Assembly (NCBI GenBank): GCA_022316685.1
Contig: JAKJHU010000531.1
Location: 88,826-152,825, forward strand
Direction: 5' to 3'
From: Progne subis subis
Lineage: Eukaryota > Chordata > Aves > Passeriformes > Hirundinidae
Length of the DNA: 64,000 bases
Part shown: piece by piece, positions 1-11,249 of the stretch
Layout of the letters: the number at the start of each line of letters is the position of its first letter
How positions within the stretch are numbered: the first letter of the stretch is position 1
The notes under the pieces: generated by a model
Databases searched by the model: none
What the model saw: the letters and a program-made list of their open reading frames with translations, nothing else
What the model was told of the DNA's origin: nothing
Translations under genes and position numbers: made by a program

Positions 1-872
1 TGGTTCTATTCCCAATCAGGGGGTTTAATTGATAACAAAAGGGATAACGAGATTAATAAGGTGCTGTGTGATGCTCACAGGCTGCCAGGAAATTTGAATT
101 GAGAAATTAGAAATGTTCTGAACAAACTGGAGAGGTGGCCTGAAGAGAATGTGATTTGGAAAAGTAAAAGGAAAAAAGGAATTAAATACGAGGTGTTAAT
201 GGCAGCAGAGGAGGTGGTACTGCAAAGGAGGATTCCAGCTGGTTTTGGAGGATCACATGATGCAGAGCTGGTCAGCGGTGCTGGGAGATGTCAGAGTCAT
301 CCCCAGATCTCCAGGAAGGGCCAGCACCAAGGACTGTCACCAGCACATCCCTAGGATGGGTCCTGGTGAACTCCCCTGGGTGGGCTCTGAGAGCTGGATG
401 GTCCAGTGCCAGGTCTGTGCTCCCAGATCCTGTGGGCAGGGTGAGTTTCCCACAAAGCTGTCCCTTCCAGGAGAAACCCTTCCAAGTCCTGGAACACATC
501 ATCTGAGAATTTGTGGGATCTTCATCCCACAGATTACAGCCATAAAGAATCCCATGGTGGCCTTGTCCTGCCTTTGGGGAGGAGGACATCCTTTTCCAGC
601 CCTTCCTGGCTTTGTTTTCCTGCAGTAGGATTTTTTTTCCTATAAGTCCGGCGTCATAGACATGAAATTCCATGAGAGTCTCTGTTTTCATTTAAGAAAG
701 AAATGTTTCCCTAATATTTGGGAAGAGCAAAACTGGAAGCATCAAGCTCTGCCAACCCAAACAACTGAGGAGCAAAAAGCAAATAAATACAAATGAACCC
801 TCTGTTCAAAACCCTACAATTATTTTAGGAACATTTATAATTATTTGAGTGCTTAGTGTTGTTACTGGTTTT

Positions 873-960
873 CATAGGATCACAGAATATCCTGAGTTGG
901 AAGGGACCTGCAAGGATCATCAAGACCAACTCCTGCACCACCAAAATCCTGTTTTTCAAA
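873..960 (-). repeat. CR1 LINE 3'-end fragment
   Basis: On the + strand this begins with an AGGATCACAGAAT-type end followed by GAGTTGGAAGGGACC and a CATCAAGACCAACTCC segment. That is the reverse complement of the conserved CR1 3' untranslated end. It is a short 5'-truncated fragment. Confidence 0.75.
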
Positions 961-2423
961 AATCCCAACCCAAATCGTACATGGACCTACCCACACTTGC
1001 AGCAGCCTCATCCCATTTTCCAGAATCATTTAGGTTACTCTGAAGGTGAATTTTAGAGGTCAGGTCAGCCTGGGGCTGGGTCAGGGGGAGGATGTGACCT
1101 CTCCATTCCTGCCTAGATCTCATCAGGGATTTAGGCCAAATCCTCAGACTGAGGGATTTCTGCCTCCTAGAGCTGACCAGCATCCCTCTAATTAAAAAGG
1201 AATCCCATGTGATGATGGAATTAAAACATAATTAATAAGTGGGATCCTCACCCCCAGACCAGTTGAGCCTCATAGCCCATGGTTGCAGTTTCTCCAGGAT
1301 TTTATTTTAATTCCTCTTGTTCTGAGCATTCCCTCCCCTTCCTCTGCCATCCCTGAAAAAACTTTGTTATATGGATGAAGAACCTCACAGATTTGTTTTT
1401 TGTATCCCACCTGTGCTCCAAGAGTCCTGGTCTAGGAGAAGCAGGAGCCAGAGTGTGGGGAAGATGCAGAAGGGATGGGAATCCCTGATGCTCTGGATGG
1501 GAAAATAAAGAGCAGTTGAGAGGGTCCTGGGAAGGGTGGGCAGAAGCTGCAGAGGAGGAGAACACAGAGAGAACATGTCTGGAATGACTTTTTCTCTTTA
1601 TTCCCAAACTTGCTGGGTTTTTTCCAGCATCACCTTCCCATCCCAGCAGGATTTAACCACAGGTGGGAGGAAGGTGCTGTAGCTTAGATCTCCCTTCCCT
1701 TTGGAATGGATACAACTGCATAGCACAGGGCACTCTGTGGCAGGTCTGAGTGCCCCTCTCCAGGTGAATTCCACAGATCAGGGAATCTTTGAGTGATATA
1801 AAGGAGCTTTGAGCCCATTTCCTATTTACATTTTGGCAGCAGCTGCAATTCCTGCAGCGGCTACAGAGTCAAGTTTAACATGTGACCTTAAAGCTTTGGA
1901 ATTCCTGACTTTCTTTTGAGGAAAGCCATCCCTTGCACTCTCAGTGATGTTCTCAACAACATGAGTAAAATAAAGTCTCCTAAAACCTGAAATCCCAGCA
2001 CTCCAACAGCACATCCACAGGCATTTACAAGGCCTTAGGAAGAAGAATCCTGATTTTATTGAGCCTCCATCCAGCATTGCAATCTCAATTCCTCTTCCTC
2101 AGTGAGATCTAAGATGTTCCATACAATCAGCTTTGCTTAAGACTGTCTGTTTTTTCAGTAACTGAGAACTCTGTCCGAGCAGGAAAGGTAATTATTTGTG
2201 TCTAACTGCTTCCATAGGGGCAGAGATTGAGCAATATGTTCATCTTAGAAGAGCAAGATGTACTAAGGAATCACTTTCATGGCTTTTTTCCTAGCTCTAC
2301 CAGGTACTCTTCCAAGATTTTCCCTCTTAGGACATCGCAGTGTCTCTGATCATTCATCTCTCCCTCTCACCTTACTCCATGAATTCGCACAATGAACACT
2401 AAGTTGCTCAGAGAATCTGTGGC

Positions 2424-2484
2424 TGCCTCATCCCTGGAAGTGTCCAAGGCCAGGATGGATGGTGCTTGGAGCAACTTGGGATAG
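2424..2484 (+). repeat. CR1 LINE fragment
   Basis: The CTCATCCCTGGAAGTGTCCA block, followed by GGCCAGGATGGATGG and a TTGGAGCAACTTGGGATAGTGG-like end, matches the CR1 3' region in sense orientation. An A-run follows directly. Confidence 0.7.
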
Positions 2485-3269
2485 TGGAAAAAAAAAAAAA
2501 AAAGCTGTGTTGATTCTTGCTGGGCTTATTTTCACATTTCCCCCTGCACTGCTGACTTTTAAGGACCAGCAGCACATTGACACCTAGTTTTCCTGCATGG
2601 ATCAGGCTTTTCTGTTTTGAAGGAAGATGAGGCCTGGCAGCCCCACAATTCCATCCCAGAGCACGTGGGCGAAGGTTTGGCCAAGGAGGCCAAGTTCAGC
2701 CTAAACACAACTTGCAGAGGGGGTGAGGAAGATGCTGCTCTTGGTTCTGTTGCATGTTTATTTATATGTTATTTGGTGATAATGAGAACCAAATGTTCAG
2801 TATCTATTCAGTTCTTAAACTTTTATAGACTCATTCTCTTGATTTTCAGCTGTGCAGCCATCTCTGAGCTTCTGCCTCCCCCAGAATCGTGGAAGTGCTG
2901 TCGGTGACCAGGCTCAGCTGTGCTCTTACTCATCCAGGCTGGAACAATGATATTCCACACATTATTCAACCTCCCCAGTGCCTCCTGGCCCCCTCATCCT
3001 GACCCCTTGACTCCCACATCCTGGGTCAGTGCTGGAGCCGGCCAAGGCATTGTCCTGGGAGTGCTAGGGAAAGAGGATATAACCTGTGCCTCGAGCAGCA
3101 GACATGATACATGAAAGATGCTAGAGAGCCCAGGGCCTGCTCTGCCCCTCAGATTGCTCTTCAAAAGGGGGAAAGGAGGAGAAGGGAGAGGAGGGAGCTG
3201 CACCTTAACACCAAGCCTGACCAGGAGCCACAGGGAGGGGGCTCCTCTCCCTGCCCCTTGGCAAGGATT

Positions 3270-3364
3270 TCTCCAGCCCTCCTGGTGCCATGGTCTTGTT
3301 GGGTCCTAGGTTGGATTCAATGATTTCTGAGGTCTTTTCCAACTTAATCGATTCTGTGCTTTTC
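3270..3364 (+). repeat. CR1 LINE 3'-end fragment
   Basis: Sense-strand CR1 tail: GGTTGGATTCAATGATTTC, a GAGGTCTTTTCCAACTTAA block, then a decayed GATTCTGTG end similar to the CR1 terminal octamer repeats. Confidence 0.7.
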
Positions 3365-3494
3365 CAGGCCTGTTTACCAGGGAGCACAGCTCTAGATTTG
3401 GGGTCCTTGGGGAAAAGGTGCCACTCCACAGAGCCACATCCTGTCAAGGTGGGACCCCCCCCCAAGCAGACCACCTAAACCATGACTGCTCTCA

Positions 3495-3640
3495 CAGCAC
3501 AAGGGTTTGCAGCAGCTTTGCCAAAACCTGAGAGCCCCTTCCAGTGCCTAAAGGAGCTCTGGGAGAGCTGGAAAGGGACTTTGGACAAGGGATGGAGTGA
3601 TAGGATACAGGGAATGGCTTCCCACTGCCAGAAGTACATG
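3495..3640 (+). repeat. CR1 LINE fragment
   Basis: The blocks CAGTGCCTAAAGGAGCTC, GAGAGCTGGAAAGGGACTTT, GACAAGGGATGGAGTGATAG and GGGAATGGCTTCCCACTGCC follow each other in CR1 sense order. Confidence 0.75.
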
Positions 3641-3924
3641 GGATTAGCACCACATTGTGGGCATAGGAAATTGGAACCTCAGTGTCACCACTTGTGTCTT
3701 CTCTGGGCAGGGGGAATTCTGACAGGAGAGCTCCTGGAAATCCCCTGCCCCAGGTTTGTGGCCCATGTGCCCATTTCAGCCTCTTTGGCTTTTGCTTCTC
3801 TCTCCTTAGAGATGTAAATTGTGGATAATGATTTGAGCCTAAAGATGCAATTTCTGCATTAAGAGAGAAAAATATAAAGTGACTAAAATCCTTTGCAGAT
3901 GGAGCAGGGCCACAGTTCCAGCCC

Positions 3925-4170
3925 CAGTACAGAATCCCAGGATGATTTGGGTGGGAAGGGACCTTCAAACTCACCCCATCTCACCCCCTGCCATGGGCAG
4001 GGACATCTTTCACTAGCCCAGGTTGCTCCCAGCCCTGTCCAACCTGGCCTTGGGCTCTTCCAGGGGTGGGGCAGCCACAGCTTCTCTGGGCACCCTGTGC
4101 CAGGGATGAATTTTTTCCTAAAATTACATCTAACTCTGCCCTCTGTCAGGTTGAAGACATTTCCCCTTTT
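3925..4170 (-). repeat. CR1 LINE fragment
   Basis: On the + strand the order is GAATCCCAGGATGATTTGGG, CCATGGGCAGGGACATC, CAACCTGGCCTTGGGCTC, CACAGCTTCTCTGGGCA and CTGCCCTCTGTCAGG. This is the reverse complement of the CR1 3' region over about 245 bp. Confidence 0.85.
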
Positions 4171-5576
4171 CTTGTCACTGTAGGCCCTTTTCCAAAGTTC
4201 AGTTCTGGCCTAAACTCAAACTTTTAAGCATTTTGGGTATGGCAGAGTGAGTCCAGCATTAAGAACTGAAGCCATGGCTTTAAAAAAGGTAAATCAAAGG
4301 AATTCATATCAAAGCAGGAACAGTCATAAGGAAAACATATGGAAGTGTCTTTTTCTGCTCACAGTGATTGGAAACTGCATGCCCAGGCCCTGATCCAGCT
4401 ACAGGACTCCACATCTGAGGCTTAGTTTCCAGGTGACCCAGGATTTCGGTGATTTCCAGCTTTGGGATTGTTAATATGAGATGACAGCAATAACCAGGGA
4501 AGGAAAACCCCATGTGTTTGTTCTTCCCAGTGTGCCAGCACTTGTGGATTTAAGTGAGGAGAAAGATCACAAGGCTCAGACAGAATATCCTGCAGAACAC
4601 AGCCCTAAAGCAGCAATTTTCTCTGTGGAGCCCATGTGAGATCAAGGCAGGATAAAGCACTCCACGTGAGCCTGGCTGAGGGGATTTGGGAAGGGGCAGG
4701 AGCCATTTGTTGGAGATGGAATAATAAAGATTAAATTGGGTGTTACAGAGGGACCTTTCCAGAGGGAACAACTCTGAGTGCCATTTGCCTTCACCTCTCC
4801 TCCATGAGAAGACTCCTGGCTTTGGGAATGCAGCATTCCTAAGCTAAACCTGCTGACAGGAACATGTGCATTTCATCTCAGAATGAATTAAAAAATGCTA
4901 TCTCATTGTATATCTAAATTACATTTATTGATGTCCAGTGTTGATGTTTTGGGTAATTCTTGTGGATCTCACAACCTTCTGTTTCAAATTCACAGTCTTC
5001 TACCACTCAAACTATTATTATTTTTACCAGTCCCAAGGGTGTGCTGGAGTCTCTTTGGTACAAATTAGAAAGGCTTTTATGAAAACCTCACAGTTTATGG
5101 AACAGAGGTTCTTGTTGGCTTCCTGACCCCGAGGTAGTGACAGCTCCCACCAGAGCCTCACCCACAGCAGGGGTTTTAGCACCGTTCTCAATGTGGCTCG
5201 GGAACTGACACAGGGTGAGGAACAGCAGTAATTTCCCCCAAGAGGGACAAAAAAAGCCAAGTGTTGACAAATTTATGAGTACAAACACGTCAGGGGATCT
5301 CCTGGCAGCGAGGCTTTGCTCCAAGCCTGTGCTGGGTTTACCTGGGGCTGGTTCTTCACCTGGGATGGTCTCTGAGCTGTGGGAGAAGGGATTTGGGGGA
5401 GACAGAACCCATTCTGCAAGGAACAAGAGTGGGGTAGAAATGACCCAAAGATACCAGCTCAAATAATTCTATTTAAAAAAAACCCAAACTCAATGAGTTT
5501 TGGAGAAAAGATCAAGCAACACAACTGAGGGAGAGAAGAGGGTGGTAGGAAGATGCTGAGACTGGGGGAAGAAGAG

Positions 5577-5850
5577 TCAGATTCACAGGATTTCCTGAGC
5601 TGGAAGGGACCCACAGGATCGTGCAGTCCAAGCCTTGGCCCTGCACAGACACCCCAACAATCCCAGCCTGTGCCTGGGAGCATTGTCCAAATGCTCCTGG
5701 AGCTCTGGCAGCCTTGGGGCCCCCTTTCAGTGCCAGACACCCTCTGGGGGAAGAACCTTTTCCCAAAATCCAACCTGAACCTTCCCTGACAGTTCCAGCC
5801 ATTCTTTGGGTCCTGTCCCTGGTCACAGAGAGCAGAGATCAGAGCTGAAT
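5577..5850 (-). repeat. CR1 LINE fragment
   Basis: TCACAGGATTTCCTGAGCTG with GGAAGGGACCCACAGGATCG, the GTCCAAGCCTTGGCCCTGCA segment and CAACCTGAACCTTCCCTGAC read as an antisense CR1 subfamily end. Confidence 0.7.
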
Positions 5851-7629
5851 GTGAGCCCTTGGAAAGGTGACTGTTTGCATGTGAAGGAAACCAGAGGGAG
5901 GTGGAGGCAGCAAACCCAATCCTCCCCAGCACTTTCCCATCAAGGGCTTCTCTTCACTGCAATTAAAGTTGAATTAATAAAGACACAGATTTTTCAGTGG
6001 GGAAAACACATCAGTGAAACCTTTATCTTCCTCAGGTATCGAAACAGATCTGAGGCCATGATCCAAAGGAGAAACCAGGAAAAGCAGAAGAAGGGAGAAA
6101 GAAATCACCTAGTAAAACCCATCTGGCTCACAGCATCCATGGAAATCCATACAAACCCACCTTCCACAGCCCCTCCAGGCTCTGCTGGGGCAAAGGGGGC
6201 TGGAATGAAAAATTAATTGTAAGCTGTTATTTAACCCAGATTTTGAGACAAAAAGAAGAGAACAAAGGAGTCCTTCAGGCAAAAAATGTGAAAAATGATG
6301 ACCATTAATAATGCAAATTCCAGGATTTTCATCAGTTGGCTGAGGTGGCATCACATTGTCAAGTCACAAAAGCCATAAACACACCCAAAAAAACAGATTG
6401 ATCCCAGAAAAATAAATGCAGAAGTCACCAACATCAGGAGCTCCAGTTGGAATATATCCAGAATGTCCAGACTTGGAAAGGCCTAAAATCATCCTGGAGT
6501 TTCCTGGTAGGTGGAAAACACCCTGAAACTGCACTCCTGAGAAGAGGAATCCTCTCTTTGGAATTCTTAATATCGCCTTGTCAAGTGATGGTGTGAAAAA
6601 CAAGGATCTGAAGCACAGTTTCAGAACCCTGTTTCTGGATTTTCATGAATCCCAAGTTCTCCTCTGCTCAGGGGGGATGGAGAAGCTGCAAGAGGTCTGA
6701 AATTGTTCAGAAATACACATTGAAAATGAACCTTTTCCTTTTTGATAACCCAGAAAGCAGGAGCTGGCGTGCCATCTATTAAACTATAAATAAAAACATA
6801 AAAGAGGAATTCCTATTCCACATCCAGAAGAGCTGAGGTTCAAAACCCAGACCCCACCCAGGACTTCAGCATCTGGTGAGTTCCATCTTGCACCTCAAAA
6901 CATTCCCAGGCCTGGACTCTGATTTGGATCTGCAGCCCTTCGTGTTGTTTTCTCGGGGCTGCAACATTTTCCAGGCTCTTTCCAGCAGAATTCTTTCCAT
7001 GCTGCCCATTGCATTTTTTATGGAGTCATGAAGCAAATTTACAGATGAGAAACTTCTCTCTGGCCCCACGCTACCTCCCAGCTTTGATGTGCACAGTCCT
7101 AGAGCCACGAAAATTCACATCCACTTATCTCAAATCCCTGATAATTAAATCCTTGGGAATCAGCACATTCCAGGGTGGATTTGCAGCTGCTGCAGCAGTT
7201 TCAGCACCACATGGCCACCAAAACCCTTGCCTAGCAGCTCAGGAGTGGTATCAATGCTCCCCAGGCACCCAGGAGATTGGTGGGAATGAGAGATTGCACC
7301 AAGATTGCCAGGACACATCCTGCCAGCAGCATTCCCAAAAGAAAATATCCCAAACGCTCTCCTGAAAAGGCTGATGCTGCATCCCAGCACTGTTCACCAG
7401 CCCAGACTCTTGCAGGACCCTTTTATGTAGTTCCTAAATCCCTGCTGGGGCCCAGAGCTCTCAAATTGGATCAGTTTAGGCCACATCCAGGAGGAATCAC
7501 TCTGGAATTGGGAATCACCTGGGCTGCTGTAATTGCTTGCAGTGGGACAACCTGGGGCACCTGAGGCTTCCTGGGGACAGGCTCCAGTGGGTGCTTTCCT
7601 ATTTGGGGGGCCAAACACTACTTCCATTC

Positions 7630-7905
7630 TCTCTGGGTAACTTGTGCCAGGATCTCACCACCCTGACAGCCAGGAATTCCTTCCCAATATCCCACCTAAC
7701 CCTGCCCTCTGGCAGTGGGAAGCCATTCCTCCTTGACCTGTCCCTTCAGCCCTTGTCCCAAGACCCTCTCCAGCTCTCCTGGAGCCCCTTTAGGCACTGG
7801 AAGAGGCTCTGAGGTCTCTCTGGAGCCTTCTCTTCTCCAGGTGAATACCCCCAGCTCTCCCAGCCCAGCCCCAGAAGGACTCTGGCCCTCGGAGCAACTC
7901 TGTAA
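7630..7905 (-). repeat. CR1 LINE, left half of the copy split by ERV-A
   Basis: This is antisense CR1 carrying the TTCCTTCCCAATATCCCACC, CTGCCCTCTGGCAGTGGGAA and CTTCTCTTCCAGG-type blocks. The repeat stops at 7,905, where the ERV-A LTR begins, and resumes at 39,857. An uninterrupted relative at 59,570-59,870 shows that the two halves were once continuous. Confidence 0.85.
7902..7905. repeat. ERV-A target-site duplication, left copy
   Basis: GTAA lies directly before the 5' LTR and GTAG (39,857-39,860) directly after the 3' LTR. A 4-bp duplication with one substitution fits gammaretrovirus-like integration. Confidence 0.6.
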
Positions 7906-8583
7906 TGAGACGTTAATTTTGAGGAACTAAGGATTTTTAGGAAAGTTAAGATAATAAGTTGCTGAATTAGCTGAAGTAGATAGGTAATCTTTGTTTGCAG
8001 TTAACAGAAGCCGGATCTTAGATAAGCTACCCCGGATCTTGTAACTCATTTCTTATCAGGTTTATGTTTATGTAGTTGTGCTTGCAATGAAAAACAAAAT
8101 GTGGTAAATAGGACATAAGATAGCTGCAGATTTCCTGCTTAAAGGACCCATTGAACACAGGAAACTGTAAGTTCTACCAAAGATTCATTTGTCATGAATG
8201 CATTGAAAAGGTAGAAAGGTCAGGACGAGGAAGACTCATCTTACTTCCTCATTTTGGGTGACCCCTCCCCAAAATAGACCCCTGACTCATTTTAGGAAAC
8301 AAAGTACGTATGCTTAATAACCTTTTTGCCAATTAGCATACAAAGCGAGGAATGGGAGGTGACAGGGCTATGAATATGCATTTGTATTTGGGTATTCAAC
8401 ACTTTTGTAAATAAAAGGCTTTGTAATGACCTGTGAATTTCGCAGTGCGAATTAGGGAAATATCCCGCGTGCTGCCCGACTGTAATAAACATACACTTTC
8501 TAACTTAAAACTGTTAGAGAGTTTTTGTCCGTCACAGTTGGGTATCGATACTAGATCAATACCCATATTTCTTTAATAAGTCA
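7906..8583 (+). repeat. ERV-A 5' LTR
   Basis: It starts TGAGACGTTAATT and ends AATAAGTCA, 678 bp. The AAATAAAAGG stretch near 8,410 may act as a TATA-like box, and AATAAA at 8,484-8,489 is the likely poly(A) signal. About eight substitutions separate it from the 3' copy at 39,179-39,856. The primer-binding site follows after a TTT spacer. Confidence 0.92.
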
Positions 8584-8586
8584 TTT

Positions 8587-8604
8587 TGGCGAGCCAGCCA
8601 GGAG
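8587..8604 (+). other. ERV-A primer-binding site, tRNA-Arg type
   Basis: TGGCGAGCCAGCCAGGAG is complementary over all 18 bases to the 3' end of a vertebrate tRNA-Arg of the ACG-anticodon type, from my knowledge of that tRNA. It lies three bases after the LTR, the usual position. Confidence 0.8.
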
Positions 8605-8732
8605 ACTGCTCTCTCTGGCTGTGGGGCCAGTGGGGTCCAGGACCCCTCTGGAGGCCCACCCGGAATTTTCTGGGAAGAGAGCTCCTGCGGTCCCGCTGAC
8701 TGCCTGGGGAAAGAGCAGAACCTGCTGGAACT

Positions 8733-8749
8733 ATGGACAAAAGGTATGT
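8733..8749 (+). promoter_or_regulatory. ERV-A leader AUG abutting a predicted splice donor
   Basis: ATG at 8,733 is followed by two sense codons and then AG|GTATGT, with the donor GT at 8,744-8,745. This would let a leader AUG be joined to a downstream exon, as alpharetroviruses do for env. It is predicted from sequence only. Confidence 0.45.
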
Positions 8750-8886
8750 TTATATTTGAAAAGAGGTACCTTGGTATAGGCGGTTGGTAAGACACTGAGA
8801 GACGTCTCGTGCACAACATACGCCTCTTGGGTTTGTTTGTAAAAGTTGTGACAGCTCTGTGGAGCTTGGTATCAGTGGTTTGGTAA

Positions 8887-9063
8887 TCCGTGTCCCGTAG
8901 TGGGGACAGCGGCAACCTGTCTTTGTTGTGTCATCTTGCAGTTTAAAGGTGACTTAGTAGTCCATGTCCCGTAGTGGGGACAGCGGCAACCTGTCTTTGT
9001 TGTGTCATCTTGCAGTTTGAAGATGACTTGGTAGTCCGTGTCCCATGAGGGGGCAGCGGCGGC
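8887..9063 (+). repeat. 74-bp tandem repeat in the ERV-A leader
   Basis: The unit starting TCCGTGTCCCGTAGTGGGG occurs at 8,887, 8,961 and 9,035: two full copies and a partial third. Each full copy contains a TGTCTTTGTTGTGTCATC block. It may form repeated RNA hairpins, but this was not folded. Confidence 0.85.
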
Positions 9064-9893
9064 AGTGAAATAGCCGGTGTTGTTGTTGTGTATTAGGAGC
9101 AGTGGTGGCTCCGGTTACAGTTTGTGGTTTAAAGGTACCTTGACAATCCATAATCCGTGTGGCGAGCCCGTTCTGGGACACGAAGGGCCCCGTTGTGGGT
9201 CACAGAAAATCCTGATTGCGGCCCCGCGCACACCGGGTGTGTGTGGTGTGAACGGATCTGTGTTTTGTGGTCTCGTGGTTTTGTGTGTTTGTGTCTTCAG
9301 GTGTGGAAGAATTATTGGTGCACCATATGTATCATGGTCTCTGGGAGTTTGTGTAAGCGTTTTGATTTGTGTGATTTTGGAGTGTGTTAGTAACCTGTGT
9401 AAATGTTTTTAGGAGTTTTACAAGCTTGAAGTTGTAAAAGCCTTTTGAATTCCCTGCCTGATCAGCGGAGGGATCCCTCTGTTTGAGAGCGCGGAAGGAT
9501 TTAAAGTGTTTGTATTGTATCCAGATTGTGTGCTGGAGGGGAATTGGACTGTGTGTGAGCTTGAACAGCGTGTGCTTTTGGCAACAAGATTTTGCTGACA
9601 TTTTGTTAGGTGAAAAAAAAGCATTTGTGTAAGTTTAAATTGTTTATTTTTTGAGCTAAAAGGAGCAAGCGGCGTAAGGAGGTTTGAAACCTGAGCCAGC
9701 CCCAGCAATTGGGAGGGGGTGATTTGTTTCCCTGGTAACCGCAGGGGAATCCAGGCTCTGCAGCCTCGAGCCGGGTCTCTAAACTCCCTGTAAAACCCTA
9801 AGAAGTTCTTTTGGTGAGTGAGTGTTTTAGTTAAAGGGGGAAAAAGTTTTTTGCTTGTTTGTGAGGCTTGCAGTTGCTAGAGTGTGTGGTAAT

Positions 9894-10542
9894 TGTGATA
9901 TATGTCCTAAAGTTAATTCGTGTTAAGCAATAAAATATGTAATTAGTTCGCTGCAGAATGTAATAATGTATCTTATAACATTAATCTACTTGAAATTGAG
10001 TTTAAAATCAATAAACGAAAAGGTGTATACAGGGTTAACTGAGACAAAAGCTGCACAGTGAAGCACAGAGGATCTCTGCCGGGAATCATTGCAAAGACAG
10101 CACAAAGGGAAGGAAAAGGGAGATAGGTGCTCTGACAACCCCCTGATTGTATCAGATCACTATCTTATCTGTTCGGCCCGATGTTACCATATCCAAAAAC
10201 TTCTCCAGACACAGCCATCAGGAAATTGTTCTGCCTTTGAGAAACTATTCACCGGACCCCGGACACAGACATGAATGTCTAATGAAGCTACCTCAAGGCA
10301 CGAGTCTCACGGTCTCGGCCGGACCCCAGCGAAAGACTGTATAAAAATCCGCAGCTTGGAGACCCAATTCGTGAACAGAGGGGGTAACAGGCTAGCAGAG
10401 TCAGTTATCATGTTCACCCAGTGCCGAAATCCCGGGATTCGACGCTGTCCCTTTTAATTGGGGCTACTGGAGACTGTGTTTAAGTCTCCAAATAAAATTC
10501 TAAATTTTGATTCACTGAATTTGACTTATCGTATTTATTACA
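9894..10542 (+). repeat. ERV-B 5' LTR
   Basis: It runs from TGTGATATATGTCC to TTTATTACA, 649 bp. TATAAAAA at 10,340-10,347 is a good TATA box and AATAAA at 10,491-10,496 the likely poly(A) signal. It shares the terminal sequence and an AAAATTCTAAATTTTGATT block in its 3' part with the solo LTR at 13,037. Confidence 0.85.
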
Positions 10543-10546
10543 ATCT

Positions 10547-10564
10547 TGGTGACCCCGACGTGAT
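10547..10564 (+). other. ERV-B primer-binding site, tRNA-Trp
   Basis: TGGTGACCCCGACGTGAT is the tRNA-Trp primer-binding sequence known from avian sarcoma-leukosis viruses. It lies four bases after the LTR end. Confidence 0.92.
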
Positions 10565-10768
10565 GGTATGGTAGTGGGACCCTCGGACCCCTGTCTCTGA
10601 CCAGGAGGCGCCCTGCTGAATTCAGCAGCCTGGCAGAGCCGGGAGACCTTGTGGAACTGATCAAACCACACGACGAACTTAAGCAAAAGCCACACTTAAA
10701 AGGGGTTTAGGCAAGGTCAGAGCTCTCAGGGAACTCGGGGAGGTCTGGGGTACAGGACCTCCAAAGCC

Positions 10769-10861
10769 ATGGCGAAGAAAACACAACTCGTAAAACTCTA
10801 CGTGCACAAAGAATCCACGCAGGAAAAGGATCGTAAGTATTGCGTGGTTGAGTGGGGGTGA
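10769..10861 (+). CDS. ERV-B leader mini-ORF spanning the predicted major splice donor
   Basis: This 30-codon frame starts at ATG 10,769 in a good context (CCATGG) and ends TGA at 10,861. A strong donor, GTAAGT, begins at 10,833 inside codon 22. A spliced RNA would carry the first 21 codons and one extra base into a downstream exon. The first 21 residues are basic. The same region is recognisable in the ERV-C leader, where a donor GTGAGT lies at 23,379-23,374 (minus strand) after related sequence, but the ATG is not kept. Whether it is translated is unknown. It could be only an upstream ORF. Confidence 0.45.
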   Translation: MAKKTQLVKLYVHKESTQEKDRKYCVVEWG

Positions 10862-11249
10862 CCGAGCGTGTGAGTGAGACGTGATTTTATCACGAAGCGA
10901 GTGGGGACCTCAAGACCGCAGTTCCACTTCCCTGCGAGGGGTGTGGTCGGTTGCGGGGAAAGCGAAAGTTTCGGGAGCAAAACGCACCTCACACGTAAAA
11001 CCCAAAACTCAGGGAGTTCTGGGGGTCGGTCACAGGAAGGCTGGAAGGGAAGGGTACGTCCTTAAGAGTTCCGGGGACTGGTAAACCTTTCAGCCTAGGA
11101 CCAGGGAAGGGTCCAAGGGAGAGAGAAAACGGGAGAAAGAGAGCTCATAATCACCAGAAAAAAACCCCGGGAGGGATCGATCACCCTTAAGGGCCAGTAG
11201 CTGGTGACTCTATACAATAGGACAAAGGAAAAGCAAAGTACAGGAGAAA

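Larger units (their letters stand above)
1..7629. other. Host non-coding DNA with CR1 fragments
   Basis: I see no supportable gene here. Open frames are all under 161 codons, overlap on both strands and contain no recognisable domain. The identifiable content is degraded CR1 LINE pieces, listed separately, and a short A-run near 2,489. The rest is unique intergenic or intronic sequence in which I recognise nothing. Confidence 0.7.
8605..9893 (+). other. ERV-A untranslated leader
   Basis: About 1.29 kb between the primer site and the ERV-B LTR. It holds no convincing coding frame. Visible contents are a short AUG next to a splice-donor consensus (8,733-8,749) and a 74-bp tandem repeat (8,887-9,063). 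The packaging signal and the gag start would be expected in or after this stretch; the gag start is not found. Confidence 0.7.

Noticed and set aside
8887..9063. CRISPR-like repeat array
   Set aside because: The copies are tandem without spacers and lie in a retroviral leader of a bird genome.
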